Positions 7,774 to 15,189 of a stretch of DNA of 18,011 bases are shown here, one piece after another; position 1 is the stretch's first letter, and each line of letters starts with the position of its first letter. The notes under the pieces were generated by a model. That model had not been told where the DNA came from and did not search any database. It saw nothing but the letters and a program-made list of their open reading frames with translations. The position numbers and the translations under genes were made by a program. The DNA lies in NCBI GenBank assembly GCA_025061245.1, contig JANZKD010000021.1, forward strand, positions 1 through 18,011, written 5' to 3'. The stretch is from Candidatus Culexmicrobium profundum. Lineage in GTDB: Archaea; Thermoproteota; Methanomethylicia; Culexarchaeales; Culexmicrobiaceae.

Positions 7774-8730
7774 CTAACTATAAGAACCACGTAAAGATCT
7801 TACTGCCTCAACCATTCTACTCATTTTAATGAAAGCAACTCTTTCAGCTTCATCTTCATCAAAAATTTCTTTAAAACCCTTAAATCCACAGTCAGGTGCA
7901 ATAAATAAGTTTTCAACACCATAGATTTCAATTGCCCTAGAAACAAAAGTAACAATTTCATCTACATCTTCAATAGGTAACTCCTTATCCTTAATAACCG
8001 TTTGAATACAACCCAAACCTAAAAGCTTGTCATATAATTCAAGATCTCTCCTGGAATATGCATGAAAATTTAGAGGGTTACCCTTAAATTCATGATGAAG
8101 AATTTTCGCCGATGTTTGTAGAAGTATGTGTGAAAACCCCCTTACATCACCGCAAACATGAACACCAGTAAGCTTATTATAACTATTAGCAACCCTAAGC
8201 GGTTCACTTATAGATTTAATAAGCAATTCTTCATTCAAACCCATCCAAGAAGCATAAGGCAGAGAAGGCTCATCAATGAAAACAAGCTTAACAAAATTAA
8301 TTCTTGAAAACTGTCTAACTATATCGGAAACAGCAACAATAAACTCCTCAACAATACTGGGATAACTAAGTGCAAACTTATCCTCAGTCACCTTAGTTAC
8401 AGAAGCTAGTGTAAGTGGACCAGTGACTTGAACCTTCAAATTTACTTCACCTTTAAATCGCCTAATAATATTCACTGCAACACTAACTTGACCTACCAAA
8501 TTCTTAATTTTAGGAGGCTTTAACGAAGATGTCACCCATGGAGTGTCATCAACAATATTAATTCCACAGTTCTGAAAAGCAAACTCTCTCAAATAAATTA
8601 GACAAAAATCGTCAAGTTGAGGTAGAGCAGGATAATCTATACCAGCCCTCAACTGATCTAATAGAGCTCTTCTAAAATTAACTTCACTATATGAAAGAGG
8701 AAAACTTCCAATAACAGTTGTATCAAGCAT
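7774..8730 (-). CDS. Short (core) MetE-type cobalamin-independent methyltransferase
   Basis: A 318-residue protein equivalent to the C-terminal catalytic barrel of methionine synthase MetE, without the duplicated N-terminal barrel. Visible elements are TTVIGSFPL at 4-12, VQVTGPLTL at 100-108, and the substrate-binding IDEPSLPY with Asp153-Glu154. The zinc ligands are His191 and Cys193 (HVCGD), probably Glu214 (HHEFKG) and Cys281 (APDCGF), all in the order known for MetE. Short archaeal MetE proteins transfer a methyl group to homocysteine, often from a corrinoid donor rather than methyltetrahydrofolate. Which donor is used here cannot be told from sequence. The start is ATG at 8728-8730 with no ribosome site, so a leaderless message is likely. 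Two AT-rich palindromes lie directly upstream. It follows the PhoU/TrkA-C pair and precedes the M24 gene on the same strand. Confidence 0.85.
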   Translation of the reverse strand: MLDTTVIGSFPLSYSEVNFRRALLDQLRAGIDYPALPQLDDFCLIYLREFAFQNCGINIVDDTPWVTSSLKPPKIKNLVGQVSVAVNIIRRFKGEVNLKVQVTGPLTLASVTKVTEDKFALSYPSIVEEFIVAVSDIVRQFSRINFVKLVFIDEPSLPYASWMGLNEELLIKSISEPLRVANSYNKLTGVHVCGDVRGFSHILLQTSAKILHHEFKGNPLNFHAYSRRDLELYDKLLGLGCIQTVIKDKELPIEDVDEIVTFVSRAIEIYGVENLFIAPDCGFKGFKEIFDEDEAERVAFIKMSRMVEAVRSLRGSYS

Positions 8731-8732
8731 AA

Positions 8733-8745
8733 TAGAAATATTCTA
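8733..8745. promoter_or_regulatory. Palindrome immediately upstream of the metE-type gene (candidate operator)
   Basis: TAGAA-ATA-TTCTA, perfect 5-base arms, 2 bases before the ATG of the MetE-type gene. Its centre is 21 bases from that of a second palindrome, and both share GAAATATT. At this place a bound protein would block the expected transcription start. Confidence 0.4.
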
Positions 8746-8752
8746 CGTTAAA

Positions 8753-8767
8753 CGGAAATATTTTCCG
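8753..8767. promoter_or_regulatory. Second palindrome overlapping the likely TATA region of the metE-type gene
   Basis: CGGAAA-TAT-TTTCCG, perfect 6-base arms, filling most of the gap between the stop of the PhoU/TrkA-C gene and the MetE-type gene. Its AT core (AAAATATTT on the minus strand) is centred about 30 bases before the ATG, where a TATA box for a near-leaderless message would sit. It could be an operator or, less likely with a 3-base loop, a weak hairpin at the end of the upstream transcript. Confidence 0.45.
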
Positions 8768-9349
8768 CTACTCCTCTTCAGTTTCACTAGATGAAGCCAT
8801 TTCCCTAAGCTCCTCAATACTATCCCTATAACCACTAACCATAAGTAAATCTTGACCACTAACAATTAGATTGCCTGGAGGATTTCTAATCCATCGACCA
8901 CCAAGCTTCTTGACAGCTAAAATTTTAATTCCCATCTCATCGAGTTCAAGTTCATCTAAAGATTTTCCATCAAGCTCACTTCCATCATCAACTCTAATTA
9001 AGGCTATTCCTTCCTCAGCTTCATTAAAGGCTACACGTAAAATTGGATGAGGCTCAAATCCTCTGGCAACAACATCAGCAATAGAAGCAGCAGCATCAGA
9101 AATGGCTTCAGCTGATAAACCAAGCCTAATTAAGCCCAATACACCTCTCTCTTCTCCCTCTTGACGCTTCAGCTTTAAAGCTTCAAGTTCAAGTTCAGTG
9201 TGCAGTTCATCTACCTCCTCCTCTAATTTTAAAACTTCCTCTGCAAACACTTTATCGTTATAAAGTAGAGCTGAATACGCCAAATCAATCATCGTTCTAG
9301 AAGTATCAAGTAATCTTAAAAGAAGATTCTCAATCTTCTCTAAACTCAA
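8768..9349 (-). CDS. PhoU/TrkA-C domain protein, second of a tandem pair
   Basis: A 193-residue soluble protein. Residues about 1-95 are long helices rich in Glu and Leu (EEVLKLEEEVDELHTELE), matching a half PhoU-type bundle. Residues about 105-185 form a TrkA-C (RCK_C) ligand-binding fold (GKSLDELELDEMGIKILAVKK, NPPGNLIVSGQDLLMVSG). Such archaeal PhoU plus TrkA-C proteins sit beside cation channels and carriers and are thought to gate them in response to a bound ligand. There is no membrane segment. The start is TTG at 9347-9349, overlapping the previous gene's stop as TTGA, with AGGAGG 10 bases upstream, so translation is coupled to the first copy. It is a diverged paralogue of the upstream gene. 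The partner is inferred to be the MgtE/SLC41-like carrier upstream. The ligand is unknown. Confidence 0.85.
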   Translation of the reverse strand: MSLEKIENLLLRLLDTSRTMIDLAYSALLYNDKVFAEEVLKLEEEVDELHTELELEALKLKRQEGEERGVLGLIRLGLSAEAISDAAASIADVVARGFEPHPILRVAFNEAEEGIALIRVDDGSELDGKSLDELELDEMGIKILAVKKLGGRWIRNPPGNLIVSGQDLLMVSGYRDSIEELREMASSSETEEE

Positions 9350-9978
9350 TCCTCTATAACCTCCTTAAAGTCTTTGATTTGACCAGAAGCAATCATAGAG
9401 AAATCATTGAGGCAATCTAAGGGACCCTTAACAACGACTATATCATTAGGCTCAAATTTCACATAATCCTCCGGATCAATTATTAACTCCTTTTTACGTC
9501 GAATAGCTATAACATAGATACCTAAATTTATATCAAGATCCAATTCACCAATACTCTTACCAACAAGATAAGAATTTGGTTTAATAATGACACGCCTATA
9601 GTGCGGTTCAATCTTTTCCAAAACCTCCTTCACAGCAGGATGAATCCCCAATTTACCCACAACAATCTGCGTTATATCTGAGACAGCATTAGAAATTTCA
9701 TCCATAGCTACAGCCACCTTAACTATTCCAGCCATAGCCTCAGCATCAGTTCTATCTCTAACTGCAATTGCTGCACTCATCCATAATTGATATAATAGCG
9801 AATCTATTTCTCTCTCAAGCTCCAAAACTTCATTTGCTAAATCTTCATCCCCAAGCAAAACAGAGGCATAAGCTAAGTCGATCATAAGACCACATATATC
9901 CTTCATTTCAGTCAATACTTCCCTCACAGACATTGGTCTCATGTACACTTTTAAATCCTCAAAAGAATCGCGTCTCAT
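9346..9978 (-). CDS. PhoU/TrkA-C domain protein, first of a tandem pair
   Basis: A 210-residue soluble protein with the same plan as the next gene. A helical PhoU-like half spans about 15-110 (MIDLAYASVLLGDEDLANEVLELEREIDSLL in outline). A TrkA-C domain spans about 118-200 (IIKPNSYLVGKSIGELDLD, DIVVVKGPLD). The two proteins share the MIDLAY(A/S)xLL..D helix and the VGKS/DGKS..ELxLD strand entry of TrkA-C, so they arose by duplication and may form heteromers. The start is ATG at 9976-9978; a TATA-like box lies about 50 bases upstream, giving a leader of about 24 bases that includes GGGGGT. The gene overlaps the second copy by four bases. It lies 60 bases from the end of the carrier gene on the same strand, so both read-through and independent transcription are possible. 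Confidence 0.85.
   Translation of the reverse strand: MRRDSFEDLKVYMRPMSVREVLTEMKDICGLMIDLAYASVLLGDEDLANEVLELEREIDSLLYQLWMSAAIAVRDRTDAEAMAGIVKVAVAMDEISNAVSDITQIVVGKLGIHPAVKEVLEKIEPHYRRVIIKPNSYLVGKSIGELDLDINLGIYVIAIRRKKELIIDPEDYVKFEPNDIVVVKGPLDCLNDFSMIASGQIKDFKEVIED
9360..9365 (-). promoter_or_regulatory. Ribosome binding site for the second PhoU/TrkA-C gene
   Basis: AGGAGG on the minus strand, inside the end of the first PhoU/TrkA-C gene and 10 bases before the TTG at 9349. It supports that non-ATG start. Confidence 0.7.
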
Positions 9979-10024
9979 ACTAAATCAATAGACCCCCAAT
10001 CACTTAACACTTAACTATACGCGT

Positions 10025-10032
10025 AATATAAA
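10025..10032 (-). promoter_or_regulatory. TATA-like box for the PhoU/TrkA-C pair
   Basis: TTTATATT on the minus strand between the carrier gene and the PhoU/TrkA-C pair, identical in its eight bases to the box before nurA. Transcription would begin near 10002, allowing the pair to be expressed separately from the carrier. Predicted from sequence and spacing. Confidence 0.5.
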
Positions 10033-10038
10033 TTTAAA

Positions 10039-11304
10039 TTAAATGCTAAAATAGATGACGCTCACTATCAATGCAACTAAAATTGTGCCAATAATATCAG
10101 CACATGAACTTACAAGGGGGATAACAAGGTTATCAGGATCCCATCCCCTATTAAATGCTATAACGCCAATTGAAAAAGAAATCAGCGACATAAACATTGG
10201 ACCCACAAGACCAAAAAACATGCACAACACCACTAATATAAAAAGAGAAGCAGAAATCTCAGTTAAAAGACATAATAGAAAACCACTTAAACCATAAACA
10301 ATATGCATCAGCAATGAAGCTAACTCAATAGTAAGAATCTCAAAAAGAATATATCTAATTGAAGAAAGACTAGAGGAAATATAACCGAGAGCAAGTCTAG
10401 TTGTCGTAATAGACCCGATTATTGAACCAAAACCACCTAAAGCATTAAGCAGAACAGGATAAACAACTAGAATTTCAGGTCTCAACTCCAAAGTATACCG
10501 TAAACTAGCTAGAACAGTACCAGCTAAAACACCACCGAGACTCGTTAAAAGAATAGTTGGTGACGCTTCCCTCAATGTTGATATATAAATGTCAAAAGAA
10601 AAATCATTCCTAGAAAGAAGAAAGAGAAAAACAAAAATCAATGATAGAGATATAGCAAGAATTCTTATAGACAAAGACCCAAGACTTATGACAAAATTAA
10701 TTGTAAATAAATAACATAAGGCGACAATAACATCACTTATAATCGCAATTACAGGATAAACTATAATGTCAGGGTCAAGTCCTCTTTTAAAACTCGCAAA
10801 AGCAGTAGCCATGGTTATAGGCATTGAAAAAAATGTTGCTAATAAACAAGTCATCAATGGAATCAGCAAGAAATACACAACATCTTGGAAAGAGGCATAG
10901 CCAGCAAGAAAGTTAATAATTAACGTAAAAACACTCATACCTAGTGAGTCTATAAAAATCAACATGAGAATAGCCTTAATAAGCGAATAAAAATCTACGG
11001 TATTACCTGAAAAACTAGGCTTAACCTGACCAGTATGAAGCATAGTACTAAGCTTACCAGACAAAACACCGCCAATATCACCTCGTAAAGTTAAAACTGA
11101 GGGATAGAGCACTATAACCCAAGGAAATTTGATAAATAAATGTGAAAGAGAAGACACAATTCTACCTGAAAACATTCCTCCAATACTAAAGGCAAATGCT
11201 AAACTGGCTTGAGCAAAAGTTTTAATAAATTTTTCATGAATAAGATATCGTCTTATTGCCCCATTATTACCGCAACCTCCACATACGACTAAGCTTTTAG
11301 TCAT
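10039..11304 (-). CDS. MgtE/SLC41-type divalent cation carrier (two membrane repeats)
   Basis: A 421-residue membrane protein with about ten hydrophobic segments arranged as two similar halves. The first half carries LYPSVLTLRGDIGGVLSGKLST with a following LHTGQ, and the second PVLLNALGGFGSIIGSITTTRL. Both are versions of the SLC41/MgtE pore motif (P.L..L.G..G...S..T). Soluble MgtE N and CBS domains are absent, as in archaeal two-repeat relatives. The natural cation is probably Mg2+ or another divalent metal, inferred from family. The N-terminus carries an unusual CGGCGNNG (Cys8, Cys11) before a basic segment (RRYLIHEKFIK). Downstream on the same strand are two PhoU/TrkA-C proteins that could regulate it. 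The start is ATG at 11302-11304 with no clear ribosome site. The gene diverges from the dipeptidase gene. Confidence 0.85.
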   Translation of the reverse strand: MTKSLVVCGGCGNNGAIRRYLIHEKFIKTFAQASLAFAFSIGGMFSGRIVSSLSHLFIKFPWVIVLYPSVLTLRGDIGGVLSGKLSTMLHTGQVKPSFSGNTVDFYSLIKAILMLIFIDSLGMSVFTLIINFLAGYASFQDVVYFLLIPLMTCLLATFFSMPITMATAFASFKRGLDPDIIVYPVIAIISDVIVALCYLFTINFVISLGSLSIRILAISLSLIFVFLFLLSRNDFSFDIYISTLREASPTILLTSLGGVLAGTVLASLRYTLELRPEILVVYPVLLNALGGFGSIIGSITTTRLALGYISSSLSSIRYILFEILTIELASLLMHIVYGLSGFLLCLLTEISASLFILVVLCMFFGLVGPMFMSLISFSIGVIAFNRGWDPDNLVIPLVSSCADIIGTILVALIVSVIYFSI

Positions 11305-11396
11305 AAAATTATTTCAATATTTATCTTTATCTCAAGAAACAAAATTACAAATCAATTATTAATGATTAAAAATAAAAGTATATTTGGTGACAAAAT
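11305..11396. promoter_or_regulatory. Divergent intergenic region with promoters for the carrier and dipeptidase operons
   Basis: A 92-base, very AT-rich spacer between two divergently transcribed genes. On the plus side, AT-rich TTAAAAATA (11366-11374) is placed like a TATA box, and GGTGA at 11386-11390 is a ribosome site for the ATG at 11397. On the minus side, ATAAAGATAAATATT-like sequence (about 11316-11328) is the only candidate promoter. No clear operator or RNA structure was seen. Confidence 0.45.
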
Positions 11397-12416
11397 ATGA
11401 TTAATATTAATAAGGAGCTATTAGACGAGGCAAAAAGCATACATAAAGAAAGCATTATAATCGACGCTCACTGCGACACAGTACTACAATTAGCTCCAAT
11501 ACGGTGGAGACCAGACTGGAAAACGAGAAGCCTCCTAAAAAGAGGAGAATTTGGACATATAGATATTCCAAGACTATTTGAAGGAGGAGTTACATGCCAA
11601 TTCTTTGCAATATATGTTGATGCAACCTACAAGCCTGAAAAAGCAACTGAAAGAGCACTAGAACTAATAAGCACATTATACATGGAATTAGAAAAAGCAA
11701 GAGATAAAACAATAATAGTAGATAAACATGAAGATATTATAAAAGCTAAAAAAGAAGGAAAAATAGCAGTTTTAATATCACTTGAGGGAGCCGAGCCAAT
11801 ACAGTTTAACCCGATATTGTTAAAACCATTTTATAAACTCGGTGTAAGAGCAATATCACTAACATGGAATGAAAGAAACATGCTTGCCGATGGTGTAGGA
11901 GAAAGTAGAGCTGAAAGTAAATTAACGACACTTGGATTACGTACATTAGAACTAATGGATGAACTTGGAATAATAGTAGATGTCTCACATCTAAGTGAAT
12001 CATGCTTCTGGGATCTCGTTGAAAACCATAAGAAACCAATAATAGCTTCACATTCAAATTGTAAAGCATTATGCAACCATCCAAGAAACTTAACCGATGA
12101 ACAATTAAAAGCAATAGCTGAGAAAAATGGAGTAATAGGAATAAACTTCTACCCTCGATTCCTTGTGAAAGAGGGAAAAGCAACCATCGACGACTTAATA
12201 AAACACATCGAACACATTGAAAAAACCATAGGGATAAACCATATTGGATTAGGCTCAGACTTCGATGGAATACCCTCAACACCAGTAGGATTAGAAGACG
12301 TAAGCAAACTCCCCAACCTAACTGCAAAGCTACTTGAACATGGCTATTCAAAAAATGATATAAAGAAAATCCTAGGCGAAAACTTCCTACGAGTAATCAG
12401 GGAAGTAGTAGGGTGA
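11397..12416 (+). CDS. M19 family (membrane/renal) dipeptidase homologue
   Basis: Binuclear zinc dipeptidase of 339 residues on an amidohydrolase-type barrel. The metal and catalytic residues are present in order: His25 and Asp27 (DAHCDTV), the bridging Glu130 (SLEGAEP), His198 (VDVSHLS), His219 (IASHSN), Arg230 (NHPRNL) and Asp288 (LGSDFDG). There is no signal peptide or membrane anchor, so despite the family name it is probably cytoplasmic. M19 enzymes cleave dipeptides and often tolerate a D-residue at the C-terminal position. The start is ATG at 11397 with GGTGA upstream. It is the first gene of a plus-strand operon with the PLP enzyme (7-base gap) and the D-aminoacylase, which suggests a role in recovering amino acids from D-containing or modified dipeptides. 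That substrate is inference. Confidence 0.9.
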   Translation: MININKELLDEAKSIHKESIIIDAHCDTVLQLAPIRWRPDWKTRSLLKRGEFGHIDIPRLFEGGVTCQFFAIYVDATYKPEKATERALELISTLYMELEKARDKTIIVDKHEDIIKAKKEGKIAVLISLEGAEPIQFNPILLKPFYKLGVRAISLTWNERNMLADGVGESRAESKLTTLGLRTLELMDELGIIVDVSHLSESCFWDLVENHKKPIIASHSNCKALCNHPRNLTDEQLKAIAEKNGVIGINFYPRFLVKEGKATIDDLIKHIEHIEKTIGINHIGLGSDFDGIPSTPVGLEDVSKLPNLTAKLLEHGYSKNDIKKILGENFLRVIREVVG

Positions 12417-12423
12417 AAACATA

Positions 12424-13557
12424 GTGAAAAATAACTATGAAATAAAATGCTTAAACTGTGGCAAACACTTACCCTTAAACTACAAATATTGGAAATGCAT
12501 TAAATGCAACGGTCCACTCGAAGTAAACATCCAAAAACTGAACATCGATAAAAACAAACTAAGTAAAAGAGCATTCAATTTATGGCGATATAGAGAAGCA
12601 ATACCATTAAATGGAAAAATAAGAGTAACATTGGGAGAAGGAGGAACACCACTAATAGAAAAAGAAATTGAAAAGCACAAAGTATACTTCAAACTTGAAT
12701 ACCTAAATCCAACAGGATCATTTAAAGATAGAGGAGCAAGCATCGCAGTAAATAGAGCAATACTATTAAAAGCAAAAAGAATAGTTGAAGATTCATCTGG
12801 AAATGCAGGAACAGCCATATCAGCATATTCATCTGCAGCGAGAATACCATCCAAAATTTACGTCCCTAAAAACGCACCAAAAAACAAGAAAAACTTAATC
12901 AAAGCATTTGGCGGATACATCATCGAAACAAAAAATAGAGAAACAGCAGCAAAAAGAGCAATTTCAGAGTTAGGAGAAGATGATTACTATATAGGTCACT
13001 CATGGAACCCATTTTTTATAGAAGGAATAAAGACAACAGCATATGAAATAATCGAGCAAAACAACTGGCAACCACCAGATAAAATCATAATTCCAGTAGG
13101 AAATGGAACACTACTCATTGGACTATTTAAGGGTTTCAAAGAAATGCTAACACTCGGATGGATAAATAAAATCCCAAAAATAATTGCAGTCCAAGCCGAA
13201 GGATACACACCACTCTACGAAGCAATCTATAACAAGAAAAATAAGAAGAAAAAATCAAAATTAGCAGATGCAATTAAAATAACAAACCCACCCAGACTCA
13301 ATCAAATGATCAAGGCAATAAAGGAAACTAATGGCGAAGTAATCGCCGTTACAGATGAAGAAATAATTACAGGACTACGCAAATTATTAAAAATAGGATT
13401 ACTCGTAGAACCCACCTCAGCAACAGCATTTTCAGCCTTCTTAAAAATGAAAGAAAACATTGATACTGACGAAAAAATCTGCATAATCCTCACCGGAAGT
13501 GGAATGAAAATGATAAATGAAATCATAAAGTTAACAACGGTTAAAAATGAAAAATAA
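12424..13557 (+). CDS. Threonine-synthase-family PLP enzyme with N-terminal Cys4 ribbon
   Basis: A 377-residue fold-type II PLP enzyme. Residues 1-35 form a small ribbon with CLNC (Cys9, Cys12) and CIKC (Cys25, Cys28), seen in many archaeal threonine synthases. The PLP lysine is Lys101 in TGSFKDRG, the substrate loop SSGNAG is at 124-129, a glycine-rich phosphate-binding PVGNGT is at 224-229, and ILTGSGMK is near the C-terminus. Threonine synthase (O-phosphohomoserine to threonine) is the default call. Placed between a dipeptidase and a D-aminoacylase, with no homoserine-pathway gene beside it, it might instead be a catabolic Ser/Thr dehydratase or related lyase. The start is GTG at 12424, with GGTGA overlapping the dipeptidase stop 7 bases upstream, indicating translational coupling. 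Lys and Ile content is high. Confidence 0.85.
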   Translation: MKNNYEIKCLNCGKHLPLNYKYWKCIKCNGPLEVNIQKLNIDKNKLSKRAFNLWRYREAIPLNGKIRVTLGEGGTPLIEKEIEKHKVYFKLEYLNPTGSFKDRGASIAVNRAILLKAKRIVEDSSGNAGTAISAYSSAARIPSKIYVPKNAPKNKKNLIKAFGGYIIETKNRETAAKRAISELGEDDYYIGHSWNPFFIEGIKTTAYEIIEQNNWQPPDKIIIPVGNGTLLIGLFKGFKEMLTLGWINKIPKIIAVQAEGYTPLYEAIYNKKNKKKKSKLADAIKITNPPRLNQMIKAIKETNGEVIAVTDEEIITGLRKLLKIGLLVEPTSATAFSAFLKMKENIDTDEKICIILTGSGMKMINEIIKLTTVKNEK

Positions 13558-13568
13558 AATAGTTTTGG

Positions 13569-15182
13569 ATGGCGTGGGAAATGGAATTAGATACACTTAT
13601 AATTAAGGGGAAAATTGTTGACGGCACTGGAAATCCATGGTTTAAAGCAGATATAGGCATAAAAAATGGAAAAATTGTCCTTATAGGAAAGAAATTGAAG
13701 CAAGATGCTGAACAAATTATTAGTGCAGATGGATTAATAGTATGCCCAGGATTCATAGATATTCATAGCCACTCAGACTACACCTTACTTGTAAACCCCA
13801 AAGCTGAAAGCAAAATTAGACAAGGAGTAACAACCGAGGTCATAGGCAACTGCGGAAGCTCAGCAGCACCATTAATAGGAGAAATGAAGGAAAGAGCATC
13901 AAAAATCAGTGAAAGATACGGATTAAAGATAGATTGGACATACATGAATGAATATTTAAATAGACTTGAGGAAAATGGCGTTGCAGTCAATGTGGCAACC
14001 TATGTTGGATTCGCAAACATCAGAATAGCTGTATTGGGATATGAAAATAGAAAACCAACCAAAAATGAACTTGAAGAAATGAAAAGCTTAGCTGCAAGAT
14101 CAATTGATGAGGGAGCAATAGGCTTATCAACAGGATTAAGATACGACCCTCAATCCTATGCTGAAACTGAAGAAGTAATTGAAATTGCAAAAACCGTAGC
14201 CGAAAGAGGAGGAATCTACGCCTCACACATAAGAGATGAAGGAGATAGAGGAAAAGTAGTAGAAGCAATAAAAGAAGCAATAGAAATCGGAGAAAAAGCC
14301 AAAATTCCAGTAGAAATATCACATCTAAAAATACTTGCAAAGCCATTATGGGATAAATGTGATTTAATAATCCAATTAATTGAAGAGGCAAGAGAAAGAG
14401 GGATAGAAGTTACTGCAGATCAATACCCATATCCTGCAAGCGGCACCTCCCTATTGGCATGGATACCCAAATGGGCTCATGCAGGAGGAAGAGATAAACT
14501 GTTAGAAAGACTGAAAAACCGTGAAACAAGAGAAAAAATAAAAGAAGAACTCGCTAGAGTAATGGAAATTAGAGGAGGAGCTGAAAGAGCACTAATATCA
14601 AGATTTGATGCAGACCCATCACTGGAAGGATTAACAGTAAAACAAGTAGCAGAAAAATGGAATGAAACAGTAGAAGAAACAGCTATGAAACTTGTAGAAA
14701 TAGCGGTTGAAAGAAATTCATCTCTCGGCATAGTAAACTTCAATCAGAGCGAAGAAAACATAGTTAAAATTATTAAAAGACCATGGGTTATGATTGGTAC
14801 AGATGGATATGCACTAGCCCCCTATGGTGTACTGGGAAAGGGAGTACCCCATCCCAGAAGCTATGGAACATATCCAAGAGTCTTAGCAAAATATGTTAGA
14901 GAAGAAAAAGTCCTAACATTAGAAGAAGCCATTAGAAAAATGACATCCCTACCAGCAAGAAAAATAGGAGTACTAGATAGAGGAATTATAAGACCAGGAT
15001 TCTGGGCCGACTTAGTAATATTTGATCCAAAGGAAATTAAAGATAAAGCAACATATACAAATCCAATGCAATATCCAAAAGGAATACACTTTGTAATTGT
15101 CAATGGAGAAATAGTAATTGAAGAGGGAGAGCATACTGGAAAACTTCCAGGAAAAATAATAAGACATAGTTTCCGAAAATAA
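13569..15182 (+). CDS. N-acyl-D-amino-acid deacylase (D-aminoacylase) family protein
   Basis: Amidohydrolase of 537 residues that in characterised relatives removes an acyl group from N-acyl-D-amino acids. It begins with the small beta domain LIIKGKIVDGTGNPW, followed by the metal motif GFIDIHSHSD (His66, His68, Asp70). Cys95 in GNCGSS corresponds to the bridging cysteine of D-aminoacylases. Further ligands are His220 (ASHIRDEG) and His252 (EISHLK). The catalytic Asp is Asp412 (MIGTDGY). The end shows the typical RPGFWADLVIFDP and a closing beta domain. The start is ATG at 13569, 11 bases after the PLP gene stop. An internal ATG at 13581 would give the more usual N-terminus, and neither has a clear ribosome site. 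It is the last gene of the plus-strand operon and meets the S9 peptidase gene stop to stop. An N-acyl-D-Glu or D-Asp substrate, or another cyclic amide, cannot be distinguished. Confidence 0.9.
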   Translation: MAWEMELDTLIIKGKIVDGTGNPWFKADIGIKNGKIVLIGKKLKQDAEQIISADGLIVCPGFIDIHSHSDYTLLVNPKAESKIRQGVTTEVIGNCGSSAAPLIGEMKERASKISERYGLKIDWTYMNEYLNRLEENGVAVNVATYVGFANIRIAVLGYENRKPTKNELEEMKSLAARSIDEGAIGLSTGLRYDPQSYAETEEVIEIAKTVAERGGIYASHIRDEGDRGKVVEAIKEAIEIGEKAKIPVEISHLKILAKPLWDKCDLIIQLIEEARERGIEVTADQYPYPASGTSLLAWIPKWAHAGGRDKLLERLKNRETREKIKEELARVMEIRGGAERALISRFDADPSLEGLTVKQVAEKWNETVEETAMKLVEIAVERNSSLGIVNFNQSEENIVKIIKRPWVMIGTDGYALAPYGVLGKGVPHPRSYGTYPRVLAKYVREEKVLTLEEAIRKMTSLPARKIGVLDRGIIRPGFWADLVIFDPKEIKDKATYTNPMQYPKGIHFVIVNGEIVIEEGEHTGKLPGKIIRHSFRK

Positions 15183-15189
15183 TATTGCC

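Noticed and set aside
11806..12351. Long open frame (181 codons) on the minus strand opposite the dipeptidase gene
   Set aside because: It lies fully inside the well-supported M19 gene, is a low-complexity Leu/Phe/Ser-rich translation of the antisense strand, and shows no motif or ribosome site.
14020..14391. 123-codon frame opposite the D-aminoacylase gene with a very hydrophobic Leu/Phe-rich translation
   Set aside because: The hydrophobicity results from antisense reading of Lys/Glu-rich codons; the sense gene has complete catalytic motifs over the same bases.
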